Shown piece after piece: positions 53,763 through 62,762 of a DNA stretch of 64,000 nucleotides; the stretch's first letter is position 1; each line of letters starts with the position of its first letter. The notes below the pieces were generated by a model, which ran no database searches, was not told where the DNA came from, and was given only the letters and a program-made list of their open reading frames with translations. The position numbers and the translations under genes were made by a program. Source of the stretch: Caldicoprobacter oshimai DSM 21659 (lineage in GTDB: Bacteria; Bacillota; Clostridia; Caldicoprobacterales; Caldicoprobacteraceae); assembly GCA_000526435.1 (NCBI GenBank), contig JAGB01000002.1, forward strand, positions 124,001-188,000, in the 5' to 3' direction.

Positions 53763-53906
53763 TATATACAACCCCCCGTCTGTCTCTATTGTAACACGAA
53801 AGCCAGTGGAATTTCCACATATAAAAATCTTAAAAATTTTTCCTATGAACATACGGCATATGATAAAATAAAGCCAGAGTTTAGGGGGAAACAGGGGGTT
53901 ACACCG

Positions 53907-56111
53907 GTGAAGAAGATTCGATTTTCCCATATATTGATATCAATCGTTCTCATTGCCACCGTGTTGTTGGCGGTATTTATGCTGTATCCATCCCCTCCTG
54001 AAAGGGCAGTCAAACAATTCCTTGATTATCTATTGACTGCCGATAAAAGGCTTTACAATTTGCTAGAGAGGCACATAGACAAAGCCCATCCTTTTTTAAA
54101 GCTAGCATTTGAACAAGCGCCCTTTAAAAATTTTAAAATAGCAGAGTCAAAATCCATAGCAAAAGGCGTTTATCGAGTAAGGGCTTTGCTGTGTCTGGAA
54201 CAGGGCTGTATAAGCGTTCCCTTTACGGTAGCTCAAACCAACGGTAAATGGTACATACAATACCTGCCCAGCGTAATCCATTTTTCAGCCGCAATACCGG
54301 TAATGGAAAACAGGTCAAGCGGGCGCTCAACGGAGGTCCTGCTTTACGTAGCCCAGGACCGCCTCCTGTGCACCAATCCCTTGCCTCCCGATAGGATTCA
54401 AAATTTAACGCCTTCCGAGATAATACTGGTGGAAAATCAGATTGTGTATATAAATCCCCTCAAACCCGTAAAGCTTTCAAAAGTCTTGGCGGCATCCCGC
54501 CTGGGCCGTTATATCGAAGATGCCCGCCTGGGCAGGATCCCAACTACAGGCGATATTCCTGTGTATTCCATCAAAGACACTTCTATCTTATATCAGGGCA
54601 TAATGTCGGGCCTGGTGGGCCGTACCGATTCAACACTGTTTTGCGATAATGATGGTATCGGACGAACGATTATCACCCAGGACCAGCTTATACCAAGGGA
54701 CGGAATACGCGTGCTCATAAAAAACAAAGAAGACAATGGCGTGCTTCACAGCCAGATCAGCATCACCTGCAATGCAGATTTTACCGCTCAAACATTGATA
54801 CAGCCGGTCTCCCATACCTTCAAGGCGGGCGAGGTTATAACCCTGAAACCTGATGCCGAGGGCATGGCCCTGTATCTAAACGGCCGAAAGCTGGCCTCCT
54901 CCCCCAACAGGTGGTACATACGCCCTATGGAGGGCGGCAGGCTTAGCATCCTGGATAACCACAGAAGTTCGCGTAAAAAATCAAGCAGCATACCCTATCG
55001 TGGGACTCTGGAGGTAGCCTTAGACGGCAATGATAACGGTGGCCTTATCATAGTAAACGAGTTGAGCCTCGAAGAATATCTGTATACCGTAGTACCCAGC
55101 GAAATGCCCATAAAATTTGGTCTGGAGGCCTTGAAGGTACAGGCCATAGCCTCTAGATCCTATGCCATACGATGCTTCAAATCCGAGGGCTATGCGCCCT
55201 TTGGAGCCCACGTCGATGACAGTACAGCCAGCCAGGTGTACAACTCCATAGCGGAACAGCCGATAGCCGTACAGGCGGTGGATGAAACCCGCGGACTTGT
55301 AGGCTTTTTCGGCGACCAGGTGATAGACGCCCGCTTCTTCTCAACGTCCTGCGGATATACCGCCAATTTTCACGAGGTATGGAGCGATAAAAACAACAGA
55401 TTTCCATCGCAGGAAGTACCGTATTTGATAGCTAAGCCCCAGTTTCCCAGCAACATCCCCGACCTTCACAACGAAGAAAACTTCAGGGCATTCATAAACC
55501 AGAAGGATTTAGACGGCTATGACCGCTTTTCGCCGTTTTTCCGCTGGAGCGTCACCATGAAGCGTAAGGAACTGGAAGCCAGCATTCAGCGCAATCTACC
55601 GCTGGTACAGCGCTCGGAGCCCGCATTTGTCCTCACGAGAAAAGGTGAAAGCGAATTCGTGCAGCAGGAAATACCGCAGGATATTGGAGAGCTGCAGAAC
55701 CTGGTTGTGACCCGCCGTGGCCAGGGCGGAAACATGATGGAGCTTGAAATAACCACCACCCATGGAGTATTTAAAGTCATAAAGGAGTACAATATACGAA
55801 AGGTGCTCCAGCCGGTTAACTACCTTGATTCAAACCGGCCAATAAAGCTATACTGCTATGATGGCTCGGTAAGGGATAACTTCCCTATACTGCCCAGCGC
55901 TTTTGCCTACATAGACATACACAGAAACTCCGAGGGAACGATCGAAGAGATAACCATATCGGGTGGCGGATATGGCCACGGCGTTGGTATGAGCCAGTAC
56001 GGCGCCTATGGCCTGTCCCTTCTGGGTTATTCATTTGAGCAGATATTTCAGCACTTTTATCCCGGTTGCCAGCTCAAGAATATATACGAGATATACGAGG
56101 GCAGGTTTTGA
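53907..56111 (+). CDS. SpoIID/LytB domain protein
   Basis: Exported protein with a SpoIID-type lytic transglycosylase domain, acting on denuded cell-wall peptidoglycan. Seen: N-terminal helix (about 8-30), a region with an NTF2-like start (PERAVKQFLDYLLTADKRLYNLL), then the SpoIID core with LIIVNELSLEEYLYTVVPSEMPIKFGLEALKVQAIASRSYA, STSCGYTANFHEVW, and the closing GGGYGHGVGMSQYGAYGLSLLGYSFEQIFQHFYPG. At 734 aa it is twice the size of SpoIID itself, so it is a LytB-type relative. GTG start. About 45 bp upstream, CATATGATA (53857-53865) fits the -10 of a sporulation sigma factor, but no -35 was clear. Confidence 0.9.
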   Translation: MKKIRFSHILISIVLIATVLLAVFMLYPSPPERAVKQFLDYLLTADKRLYNLLERHIDKAHPFLKLAFEQAPFKNFKIAESKSIAKGVYRVRALLCLEQGCISVPFTVAQTNGKWYIQYLPSVIHFSAAIPVMENRSSGRSTEVLLYVAQDRLLCTNPLPPDRIQNLTPSEIILVENQIVYINPLKPVKLSKVLAASRLGRYIEDARLGRIPTTGDIPVYSIKDTSILYQGIMSGLVGRTDSTLFCDNDGIGRTIITQDQLIPRDGIRVLIKNKEDNGVLHSQISITCNADFTAQTLIQPVSHTFKAGEVITLKPDAEGMALYLNGRKLASSPNRWYIRPMEGGRLSILDNHRSSRKKSSSIPYRGTLEVALDGNDNGGLIIVNELSLEEYLYTVVPSEMPIKFGLEALKVQAIASRSYAIRCFKSEGYAPFGAHVDDSTASQVYNSIAEQPIAVQAVDETRGLVGFFGDQVIDARFFSTSCGYTANFHEVWSDKNNRFPSQEVPYLIAKPQFPSNIPDLHNEENFRAFINQKDLDGYDRFSPFFRWSVTMKRKELEASIQRNLPLVQRSEPAFVLTRKGESEFVQQEIPQDIGELQNLVVTRRGQGGNMMELEITTTHGVFKVIKEYNIRKVLQPVNYLDSNRPIKLYCYDGSVRDNFPILPSAFAYIDIHRNSEGTIEEITISGGGYGHGVGMSQYGAYGLSLLGYSFEQIFQHFYPGCQLKNIYEIYEGRF

Positions 56112-56221
56112 TCACAACTATCATTCAATGAGGAGGCTAAAACGAATCTGGATCGTACCAAAAAGGCTGAAGACATTTATCTGGGGGAGACTAAAAACCA
56201 AAAATGAAAGAGGTGTAAATC

Positions 56222-56968
56222 ATGAGAGAGCATTATAAAAAACTCAGCCCAGGAATGAGAATCGGATTATGCCTTGTATTGATTTTCATTTTACTGACAA
56301 GCTGCTCAGGTTCAAACCATATTAGTGCCTCGGAGGCCACTCCCCCTGATACTCCTTCAGATGGAGAAAACTCTGGCGATATAATTGGCACCAACCACTT
56401 GAATGAGAGTGCCAAAACAGCAGAAAATGACAATGGAGAACCCTACTATTATGCAAAAGAAGACGATAAAATAGGCTTTTGGGATTTTAATATGGCGTAT
56501 GATTTGTGTCAATCCGCTCTAACTGATTATTATTATGCAGCAAGAAATAATTCTGATATAAATCTGGACCTTTATATATCCAATGAAAATCTCAAGGCTT
56601 ATACTGAACGGAAAATAAAAGTGGAACAATCTATACGTAAAAAAGCTAATGTAACCAGCTTAATCGATGATGTCTCATGTGGTGTTTATGAAGTTAATTA
56701 TATTGATAATGCCGTGATTTATTTTAAAATAGGAGCACGTATAGATAGTGGAGTTGGTTATTCAGCAGAGCCGACAGAATTCCTGGTAGGAAATCAGGAT
56801 GGAAGGCTTGTGATTCTAGACTGGTATACCAATGGTTTGGATAGTATTGATGTAGTTGTAAGAGGCGAGGCGCAGGTCATTGATAACCCAGATATCTGGA
56901 ATGACAATGACTGGGTCCAGGGAATATTTGATAAGTTAGAGAAGTTAGAAGATAAATATGGTGCTTAA
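56222..56968 (+). CDS. Lipoprotein of unknown function
   Basis: Exported lipoprotein, 248 aa. Seen: signal peptide with lipobox LLTSC near residue 26, a Ser/Glu/Asn-rich linker to about 75, then a compact domain (FWDFNMAYDLCQSALTDYYYAARNNSDINLDLYISNENLKAYTERKI) that recalls small NTF2-like folds. No family I can name. AGAGGTG lies 6 nt before the ATG. It lies 110 nt after the SpoIID/LytB gene and may be read with it; both would act outside the membrane. Confidence 0.75.
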   Translation: MREHYKKLSPGMRIGLCLVLIFILLTSCSGSNHISASEATPPDTPSDGENSGDIIGTNHLNESAKTAENDNGEPYYYAKEDDKIGFWDFNMAYDLCQSALTDYYYAARNNSDINLDLYISNENLKAYTERKIKVEQSIRKKANVTSLIDDVSCGVYEVNYIDNAVIYFKIGARIDSGVGYSAEPTEFLVGNQDGRLVILDWYTNGLDSIDVVVRGEAQVIDNPDIWNDNDWVQGIFDKLEKLEDKYGA

Positions 56969-57084
56969 GGCATTGACTAATAATATTAGGCATATCATAA
57001 TTTTAAGTAGAGCTGATATGAAATTAGCATAATAAATCATATTTCTGAAAAATAAATATATAATAACCACAAAGGGTATTTGTT

Positions 57085-58449
57085 TTGACGATGAATCCCA
57101 ACATCAATATATCCCTTCCCAAGGAAGTCGAAATGATATTAAACCGAATAATGGAAAAGGGTGGACAGGCGTACGTTGTGGGCGGTGCCGTTCGCGACGC
57201 CCTCCTGGGCAGGCCCGTAAACGACTGGGATGTGGCCACATCCTTTCACCCTGACGATATCGAGAGGATATTCTCGTTTGCCCGCACCATTCCCACCGGC
57301 AAAAAATACGGCACCGTAACGGTCATCATAAACGATATGCCTGTTGAGGTGACCACATTCAGGGGAGAGGGACAGTACAACGACTTCCGCCATCCAGCCC
57401 AAATAACCTTTCTATCAGATATCATTGAAGACCTATCCAGGCGCGACTTCACCATAAACGCCATGGCATATAATCCCTATTTGTCTGAACCTTTGATAGA
57501 CCCCTTTGACGGGCTTGGGGACCTGTCGCGAAAGCTTATAAGGACGGTGGGCCAACCAGAACGCCGCTTTGCGGAAGACCCGCTGCGTATAATGCGAGGA
57601 ATCAGGTTTTGCGCCGAACTGGGCTTTAGACTGGAGGAGAATACCTTTAAGGCAGCCTGCGCTCACCATCACCTGCTCTCCAGGATATCCGCCGAGAGAA
57701 TCCGCGATGAGCTCAACAAAATAATGGTTGCTCCCGACCCGTTTGAGTCTCTTGTGCTGCTTTACGAAACCGGCACATTTGAAGTGATACTCCCAGAATT
57801 CAGCCAGTACTTGTCCCATACAGGGCAGCTAGCCTTCAAAGCGGTAAAGCTGTGCAGGGCCGATGGCGTGCTGCGGCTTGCTGCGCTGTACTGCTGCATG
57901 ATTGCACGACCGGACAGCACACCGGATCAAACGATAAAGGGCTACGCTCCCGAGCTGCCAGACAAGGTCAAATCGGTGGAGCGCTCCCTGAGACGATTGC
58001 GCTATGACAACAAAACCGTGCATAGGGTGACGCAGCTGGTATCCAGCTTTCCGGTGCAATTCAGTAGCAATACGGCCGAAGCAGCCTATCAGATAAGGAA
58101 GCTCATGGGCAACCTGGGCGTCCAGGACGCCTTCAATCTTTTTGACCTCAAGCGCGCCTATCTTTTAGCTGCAGGGCAAAAAGAACAATCAGAAAGGATA
58201 GCTGCGCTTACATCAACGGCCCGTGAGATTTTAGCAAGGGGGGACGCTTTAAACCTTTCGCAGCTAGCCATCAACGGCCATGACGTAATGGCCATAGGAA
58301 TTGGTGCGGATGACCCGCGGGACATCGGCAAAGCCCTGCAGCAGGCCTATGAATGGGTGCTCATGCACCCCGAATGGAACGACAAAAAGCTTCTCCTGTC
58401 CAAGCTCAAAGCGTTGTACAAACAGGACAAGGATGAAGAAAAAAGATGA
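57085..58449 (+). CDS. cca: CCA-adding tRNA nucleotidyltransferase
   Basis: Adds or repairs the 3' CCA end of tRNAs. Seen: GGAVRDALLGRPVNDWDVATS with the nucleotidyltransferase GGxVRD and catalytic DWD (residues 47-49), TFRGEGQYNDFRHPAQITFLSDIIEDLSRRDFTINAMAYN, and the RNA-binding helix FAEDPLRIMRGIRFCAELGF. Class II enzyme, full length (454 aa) with an HD-like tail. TTG start at 57085 has AGGG 8 nt upstream; ATG two codons later is the alternative. Confidence 0.95.
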   Translation: MTMNPNINISLPKEVEMILNRIMEKGGQAYVVGGAVRDALLGRPVNDWDVATSFHPDDIERIFSFARTIPTGKKYGTVTVIINDMPVEVTTFRGEGQYNDFRHPAQITFLSDIIEDLSRRDFTINAMAYNPYLSEPLIDPFDGLGDLSRKLIRTVGQPERRFAEDPLRIMRGIRFCAELGFRLEENTFKAACAHHHLLSRISAERIRDELNKIMVAPDPFESLVLLYETGTFEVILPEFSQYLSHTGQLAFKAVKLCRADGVLRLAALYCCMIARPDSTPDQTIKGYAPELPDKVKSVERSLRRLRYDNKTVHRVTQLVSSFPVQFSSNTAEAAYQIRKLMGNLGVQDAFNLFDLKRAYLLAAGQKEQSERIAALTSTAREILARGDALNLSQLAINGHDVMAIGIGADDPRDIGKALQQAYEWVLMHPEWNDKKLLLSKLKALYKQDKDEEKR

Positions 58450-58469
58450 GCAGCTTTTCCGGCTGGTCC

Positions 58470-59531
58470 TCATTTTTTGGTCAAAAACAACATCACCGAG
58501 ATTACAATAAATCCTATAACCCCCAGTAAGGGGTAAATAAAAGCCACAATGCGTGAAAAACCTATAAAAGACAGCACAGCACAGGCTACAATAGTAAGCA
58601 ACAGAGCTATGCGCACAGGCAATTTAAAAATGTCATTGACCGCACACGCCACCGAAAACACGTTGGCCACAAGAGTGGTAAGTATGGCTCCCCACATCAC
58701 CACCGCAAAAGCCGCACAAAAAAAAGGCCCCATCCGGTGTACTATGTACAGCATGGGAACTTCAAACTCGTAAATCTCAGGCTCATATCGCATCAAAGAA
58801 TAGTTGCTCATAAGGAGCATTGCCCCCAATATGACGCCTCCCAAAACGCCTCCCATCTTCAGAACCCGTGGGTCATCCACCCCAGAGCCTGCGGAGGTCA
58901 GGACTCCCACCGCCAGCACAATATTGAAAGAAGCATACGATATGCCGGCTTTGACGATATCGAAAACCGTCACATCAAACCCTGGGGCAGCATCGACTGC
59001 GTAGCCATCAACCTGGAGGCTGTATACAAACACAGAAACGTTAAAGATCACTATGACGGGGATGATCCAGGTATTTATTGCAAAGATACCTTTCAACCCA
59101 AAAGCCACGATCACCCACACCACAAGGGCCGTTATGCCTACCCCTATATAAAAAGGGATGCAGACATATTCTTCAAACAGCGCGCCTGCTCCGGCCAACA
59201 TGGCCGCTGCGATCGTCATTATCGCCAGCATCATATACGCGTTGACGAAAGGGGATACCCTTCCGAAAACTAGCTTCATGGTATCCCGAAACGACCTAGA
59301 CCTCAGCTCAAAGCCCATCTTCAAAACGCTTATTCCCACCCATACAAACAAAAAAGTGGCCAGCAGGATGGAAAACACAGAATACTTCCCATACATGGTA
59401 AAAAACTGCAATATTTCCTGGCCGGATGCAAAGCCGGCTCCTATCACGGTGCCCACGTATGCAAAAGCAATTCTTACGCCCAACATGACACGGCTATATC
59501 TGCTCAATGCCCAACTCCACCTTCCAAACAT
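58470..59531 (-). CDS. YkvI-family membrane protein
   Basis: Transporter-like membrane protein, 353 aa, about ten helices, of the YkvI family in the APC-type fold; substrate unknown. Seen: IAFAYVGTVIGAGFASGQEILQFF near the start with the unwound helix-1 motif GAGFASGQE, and a further helix set with NVFSVACAVNDIFKLPVRIALLLTIV. TTG at codon 9 with GGAAGGTGG upstream is a possible shorter start. Stop-to-stop neighbour of cca, 20 bp apart. Confidence 0.85.
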   Translation of the reverse strand: MFGRWSWALSRYSRVMLGVRIAFAYVGTVIGAGFASGQEILQFFTMYGKYSVFSILLATFLFVWVGISVLKMGFELRSRSFRDTMKLVFGRVSPFVNAYMMLAIMTIAAAMLAGAGALFEEYVCIPFYIGVGITALVVWVIVAFGLKGIFAINTWIIPVIVIFNVSVFVYSLQVDGYAVDAAPGFDVTVFDIVKAGISYASFNIVLAVGVLTSAGSGVDDPRVLKMGGVLGGVILGAMLLMSNYSLMRYEPEIYEFEVPMLYIVHRMGPFFCAAFAVVMWGAILTTLVANVFSVACAVNDIFKLPVRIALLLTIVACAVLSFIGFSRIVAFIYPLLGVIGFIVISVMLFLTKK

Positions 59532-59615
59532 TCACACAATGAAACCTTCTATAAGTATGAATATTCGGAAGGCAGAGCTGTCATGCCTTATTTTGGATTT
59601 AACGCCCCATATGCT

Positions 59616-59810
59616 TTATACGCTTTCAGGCCCATTGAATAAACGCTCCAATGTCTCAAAGGGGTTAAAATACACTTCAATTTTGAGCACATCACCAACG
59701 CGACACTGAAGCGGCAAGTATTTCAGCGGTATGACAACCTCTTCCCCGTCTTGGAATGATACCACCGCTTGATGGCCTTCAACGCGTTTTACCACTACAT
59801 CCCACTGCAC
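59616..59810 (-). CDS. DUF3006 family protein
   Basis: Very small protein, 64 aa, of the DUF3006 group: VQWDVVVKRVEGHQAVVSFQDGEEVVIPLKYLPLQCRVGDVLKIEVYF is nearly the whole length, one OB-like beta barrel. Function unknown. The open frame runs to 59891, but GAGAGGAGG lies 7 nt before GTG 59810 and the family starts there. Confidence 0.8.
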   Translation of the reverse strand: MQWDVVVKRVEGHQAVVSFQDGEEVVIPLKYLPLQCRVGDVLKIEVYFNPFETLERLFNGPESV

Positions 59811-59897
59811 GCCAATTCCTCCTCTCCCCACCAATTCATGATACCATTTTATGTCCCATTTTAAAAGGGTAAAATTCTCCAAAAAATTCATAAGGTA

Positions 59898-59940
59898 TTT
59901 ACAATTTGTTCACACTTTGTTCATACTTTCTTACTATAAT
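59898..59940 (+). promoter_or_regulatory. PhoB/PhoP-box-like array with -10 box
   Basis: Four hexamers spaced exactly 11 bp apart: TTTACA (59898), TTCACA (59909), TTCATA (59920), TTACTA (59931), followed by a perfect -10 TATAAT (59935-59940) without a good -35. This is the layout of binding sites for OmpR-family regulators such as PhoP in Bacillus. The gene driven is the small lipoprotein at 59993, 53 nt downstream. Confidence 0.55.
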
Positions 59941-59992
59941 ATGCCATGCGTTGGCCAACGTTACATAAATATCTCGAAGGGAGGGAAACATC

Positions 59993-60331
59993 TTGAAAAA
60001 GTGGGCAGCGGTCTTACTAACGGCTCTGTTCTTAATCACAGCAGTGGTATTCACAGGCTGCCAGAGCAAATCCACAGATTCGCAGGAGGGTACTGGCCAG
60101 GAAACTACAACCACTGAAGAGAGCTCTGACAAAGCAACTGAAGAAACCTCTGATAAATCAACAGAAGAAACAGCAAATGAAGATGACGAATCTGCTGATA
60201 GCGAAGAAAGCGTAGAAAACGAAGAAGCTTCTGACAGCGAGGAGACCACTGAAGAGACACAGGAAACCGACCAGGAATCCTCCAGCGACAGCGAGGCAAC
60301 CGAAACCACTGATGAAAACACGCAGAATTAA
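59993..60331 (+). CDS. Small acidic, low-complexity lipoprotein
   Basis: Exported lipoprotein, 112 aa. Seen: signal peptide KKWAAVLLTALFLITAVVFTGC with the lipobox Cys near residue 22, then a tail of about 88 residues made almost only of Glu, Ser, Thr and Asp with repeats such as ATEETSDKSTEET. No folded domain. TTG start with GAAGGGAGGG 7 nt upstream. It may coat the cell surface or bind metal ions; that is a guess. It has its own promoter (possibly phosphate-responsive) and terminator, so it is a monocistronic, regulated unit. Confidence 0.8.
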   Translation: MKKWAAVLLTALFLITAVVFTGCQSKSTDSQEGTGQETTTTEESSDKATEETSDKSTEETANEDDESADSEESVENEEASDSEETTEETQETDQESSSDSEATETTDENTQN

Positions 60332-60379
60332 CAGCCTATAGCCAAAGCAACTGACGTACCCCTTCATAGTGTTTAATAT

Positions 60380-60416
60380 AAAAAAGGCTGCTGAAATGAT
60401 TTCAGCAGCCTTTTTT
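60380..60416. terminator. Bidirectional terminator
   Basis: AAAAAAGGCTGCTGAAA / TTTCAGCAGCCTTTTTT with a 3-nt loop. It has T-runs on both strands and serves the small lipoprotein gene on plus and the TPR gene on minus. Confidence 0.93.
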
Positions 60417-62169
60417 ATTGCAGATAAGGGGTGACCCTGTTGTACTCGTTTTCCAGCAATGTAAGGCTGATGCGCCTGCAAGCATTCAATACGGTAGAAT
60501 ATGCAGCGCCGTAGCGATGGGCTAGTTCCATCTTATCCACAGCAAAGCCAGAAGTTAAACAATAATATAGTTCCAGCGCTGCAGCCCACGCTTCTGGCTT
60601 TCTTATCCTAGGCAAACCGTAAGGTAACATCGCTGAAATAAAATTATCCCATATTTCTCGTACCTGGACCTCAAAGCCTTCCTGATAACGCTCCTTCATC
60701 ATCTCAACTGCCATGTTTACCACATCACGAAAGACCTGAGGGAGGTCACCAGGAGGATTTTTAGCCACGACGTCTATCTTGATCTGCACTATATTATCGT
60801 CCAGATAGGCTATATATGGCTCAGGAGCGCCCATCTGCTTAAGCAGCATAACCGCTTCCCTCTTCAGCTCATCATCCACGCTTTTCTTCAGTATAAACTC
60901 CCTCAAGAAGCTTTCAGCCTTTTCATCCTTAAACGAGGCGATGACGCTCAAAATAGCCCTCTTTATTGAAGGATCGTTGAGCTCCAGACCCCATTTCAGC
61001 AAAGCCAGCAACTCATCGCCGCTGCTCCACCGCTTCTTCAAATCCTTATGCGGAAGCCTGAGGAGGTCGTTGATCTTTTTTATGCGGCATATGATCTCTT
61101 CATACGGAACCTGAAAATGATAGGATATCTCGCTGAATTCCCTTTCGTTTGTCATTATAGCCCGTGTTAACCTCTTATAAAAGCTGCTTATGGTATTGTT
61201 GGGCGCTATCTTGTCGATCTTGCTCCAGTATTTCAGCGCCTCCTTATACCTCTGAGTATTAAAGTAAGAAACCGCGATATAGTGGAGTATCTTTATGTCA
61301 TACGGCTTGTATTGTAGCAATCGCTTAAGCAGCCTATTAGCCTCTTTATGCTTTTTGAGCTCACACAGCGTCACAGCAATCTTATGAATCTCCTCGGGGT
61401 CATTGGTCTCTATGCCCAGTACGGTCTGCAGGTGCTTCTCGCTTTCCTCCTCCAACCCCTTTTCATGGTAAAAAATAGCTATATTGCAATTGGCATGAAC
61501 GTTTTGCGGCTGCTCTTTAAGCACGCCCTGGCACACACTGATAGCATCATCAAGCCGCCCCACGCAGAAATAGGCCAGAGCAAGGTTGTTCCTGGCAAAT
61601 ACCAGAGAAGGGTCTTTTTTTACCACGCTTTCCAAACAGCGGATAGCTCTCTTGTAATCTCCCATATCCAGAAAATTTTTGCCTTTATTGGCAAGCTTGT
61701 ATAGCCGCTCTCTGCCGGAATTCAACATGACCTCTAGATCGTTGTCAAAATATATTTCATGGCTTTGAAGTATATCCAGCAAATCTTCGGCATCCTCGGA
61801 ATAGATCCCGTCAGGGTCCAGCTGGAGGTATTTTTCGAAACACTCCTTTGCCCTTTCATACTCCTGCAGCCCTAAAAAATTACACCCTAGGCAGAAATAA
61901 CAATCGGCTTTGTTCTCATCCCTTTGCAGTATATAGAGCAATATCTGATTGGACTCTTCATAGTAGCCCATTTCGGTAAAGACCTGGGCCAAATCCAACC
62001 TGTATTCCAGATTGTCAGGGTCTTTTTCAACAGCCTTGCGATAAAAGCTTAGCGCGTCTATATAATTATTGCTTTCAACGTATTTTCTGGCTTTTCTGTA
62101 ATAAAACTGCCCATTCTGTTCAAAAGGAATGACCTTCCTTTTGGTCCTTGCAGATAATCCTCCCGCCAT
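60415..62169 (-). CDS. TPR-repeat protein
   Basis: Cytoplasmic scaffold, 584 aa. Seen: a run of tetratricopeptide repeats from about residue 20 to 320 (ALSFYRKAVEKDPDNLEYRLDLAQVFTEMGYYEES, AIRCLESVVKKDPSLVFARNNLALAYFCVGRLDDAI and others), then a helical domain of unknown type (about 330-460) and a C-terminal part (EAWAAALELYYCLTSGFAVDKMELAHRYGAAYSTVLNACRRI) that resembles a helix-turn-helix. ATG 62169 has TAAGGAGC upstream; a longer start at 62190 lies before it. Function unknown; partners should bind the TPRs. Confidence 0.82.
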   Translation of the reverse strand: MAGGLSARTKRKVIPFEQNGQFYYRKARKYVESNNYIDALSFYRKAVEKDPDNLEYRLDLAQVFTEMGYYEESNQILLYILQRDENKADCYFCLGCNFLGLQEYERAKECFEKYLQLDPDGIYSEDAEDLLDILQSHEIYFDNDLEVMLNSGRERLYKLANKGKNFLDMGDYKRAIRCLESVVKKDPSLVFARNNLALAYFCVGRLDDAISVCQGVLKEQPQNVHANCNIAIFYHEKGLEEESEKHLQTVLGIETNDPEEIHKIAVTLCELKKHKEANRLLKRLLQYKPYDIKILHYIAVSYFNTQRYKEALKYWSKIDKIAPNNTISSFYKRLTRAIMTNEREFSEISYHFQVPYEEIICRIKKINDLLRLPHKDLKKRWSSGDELLALLKWGLELNDPSIKRAILSVIASFKDEKAESFLREFILKKSVDDELKREAVMLLKQMGAPEPYIAYLDDNIVQIKIDVVAKNPPGDLPQVFRDVVNMAVEMMKERYQEGFEVQVREIWDNFISAMLPYGLPRIRKPEAWAAALELYYCLTSGFAVDKMELAHRYGAAYSTVLNACRRISLTLLENEYNRVTPYLQ

Positions 62170-62314
62170 ATTCCGCTCCTTACTCAACATAATTCTTGGG
62201 AATTATTATAGCATATAATCCCGAAAAGCTCTATACAGCCAGCTAGTTTTTTGCATCGAGATTTCGGATTACTGCTCATTATCCGGGTTTTCTTCATCAT
62301 AACCGAGCACAGGA
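62170..62314. other. Upstream region of the TPR gene
   Basis: No gene. The first 20 nt hold the ribosome site of the TPR gene; the rest, up to the mobile-element remnant, has no structure I recognise. Confidence 0.4.
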
Positions 62315-62762
62315 GACTCCATCTTCTTCAAGATGGAGAGAAATACGCTCTTTCCTCCTTTCTAACATTAACGTCTTCGCCCTTTCTATAAACCTTAACT
62401 TGCTATGCTTTGCACTATCGCGTATCTTCTCCCCTGAAAGACTTCTTATAGCAAAATATTCACTACCCCTTAAACCCGCTATTATCCCAACCCTGCCTTT
62501 GAGATTACATACACCATATGCGGTAAGCCTCCTTGCGGAGTTAGGTGCTCATCGCCAATGTTAGACAGGCTTGTCATGTACAGGTTACTGCCCCTACCCC
62601 TCAGGACTGTTTAAACCTGTACGACAGAGCCCGGAGCTTGAGCAGCACCCCGGGGTGTCATGACCTGTCTAACGTAGCCCCGTCAGCTTTTTGCTGGTGG
62701 CTGAGGCTAGTCAACCGGGGCCTTTCGCAAGCCCCCGCTTCTTTAAGCGGTGGGTTGTTGAC
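62315..62762 (+). mobile_element. tnpB-less IS200/IS605-like element with omega-RNA-like right end
   Basis: Left: hairpin CTCCATCTT-cttc-AAGATGGAG (62317-62338), also found in part at 24382. Right half: a nested RNA fold with GTTAGACAGG (62560-62569) pairing to CCTGTCTAAC (62664-62673), inside it GTACAGGTT (62578) with AACCTGTAC (62614) and CCCGG/CCGGG; next GCCCCG (62677) with CGGGGC (62716) enclosing CAGC/GCTG; then CGCAAGCCC and hairpin CCGCTT/AAGCGG, ending GGGTTGTTGAC. This is the plan of IS605-type right ends that encode TnpB guide RNA. No tnpB or tnpA frame in 448 bp. The end runs into hslO. Confidence 0.55.

Noticed and set aside
58737-59709. Frames of 178 and 183 codons opposite the YkvI gene
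   Set aside because: Antisense to a ten-helix membrane protein, where shadow frames are expected.
62545-62762. tRNA or riboswitch
   Set aside because: No cloverleaf or T-loop motif; it is not upstream of a same-strand gene, and the end signature fits an IS605-type right end better.
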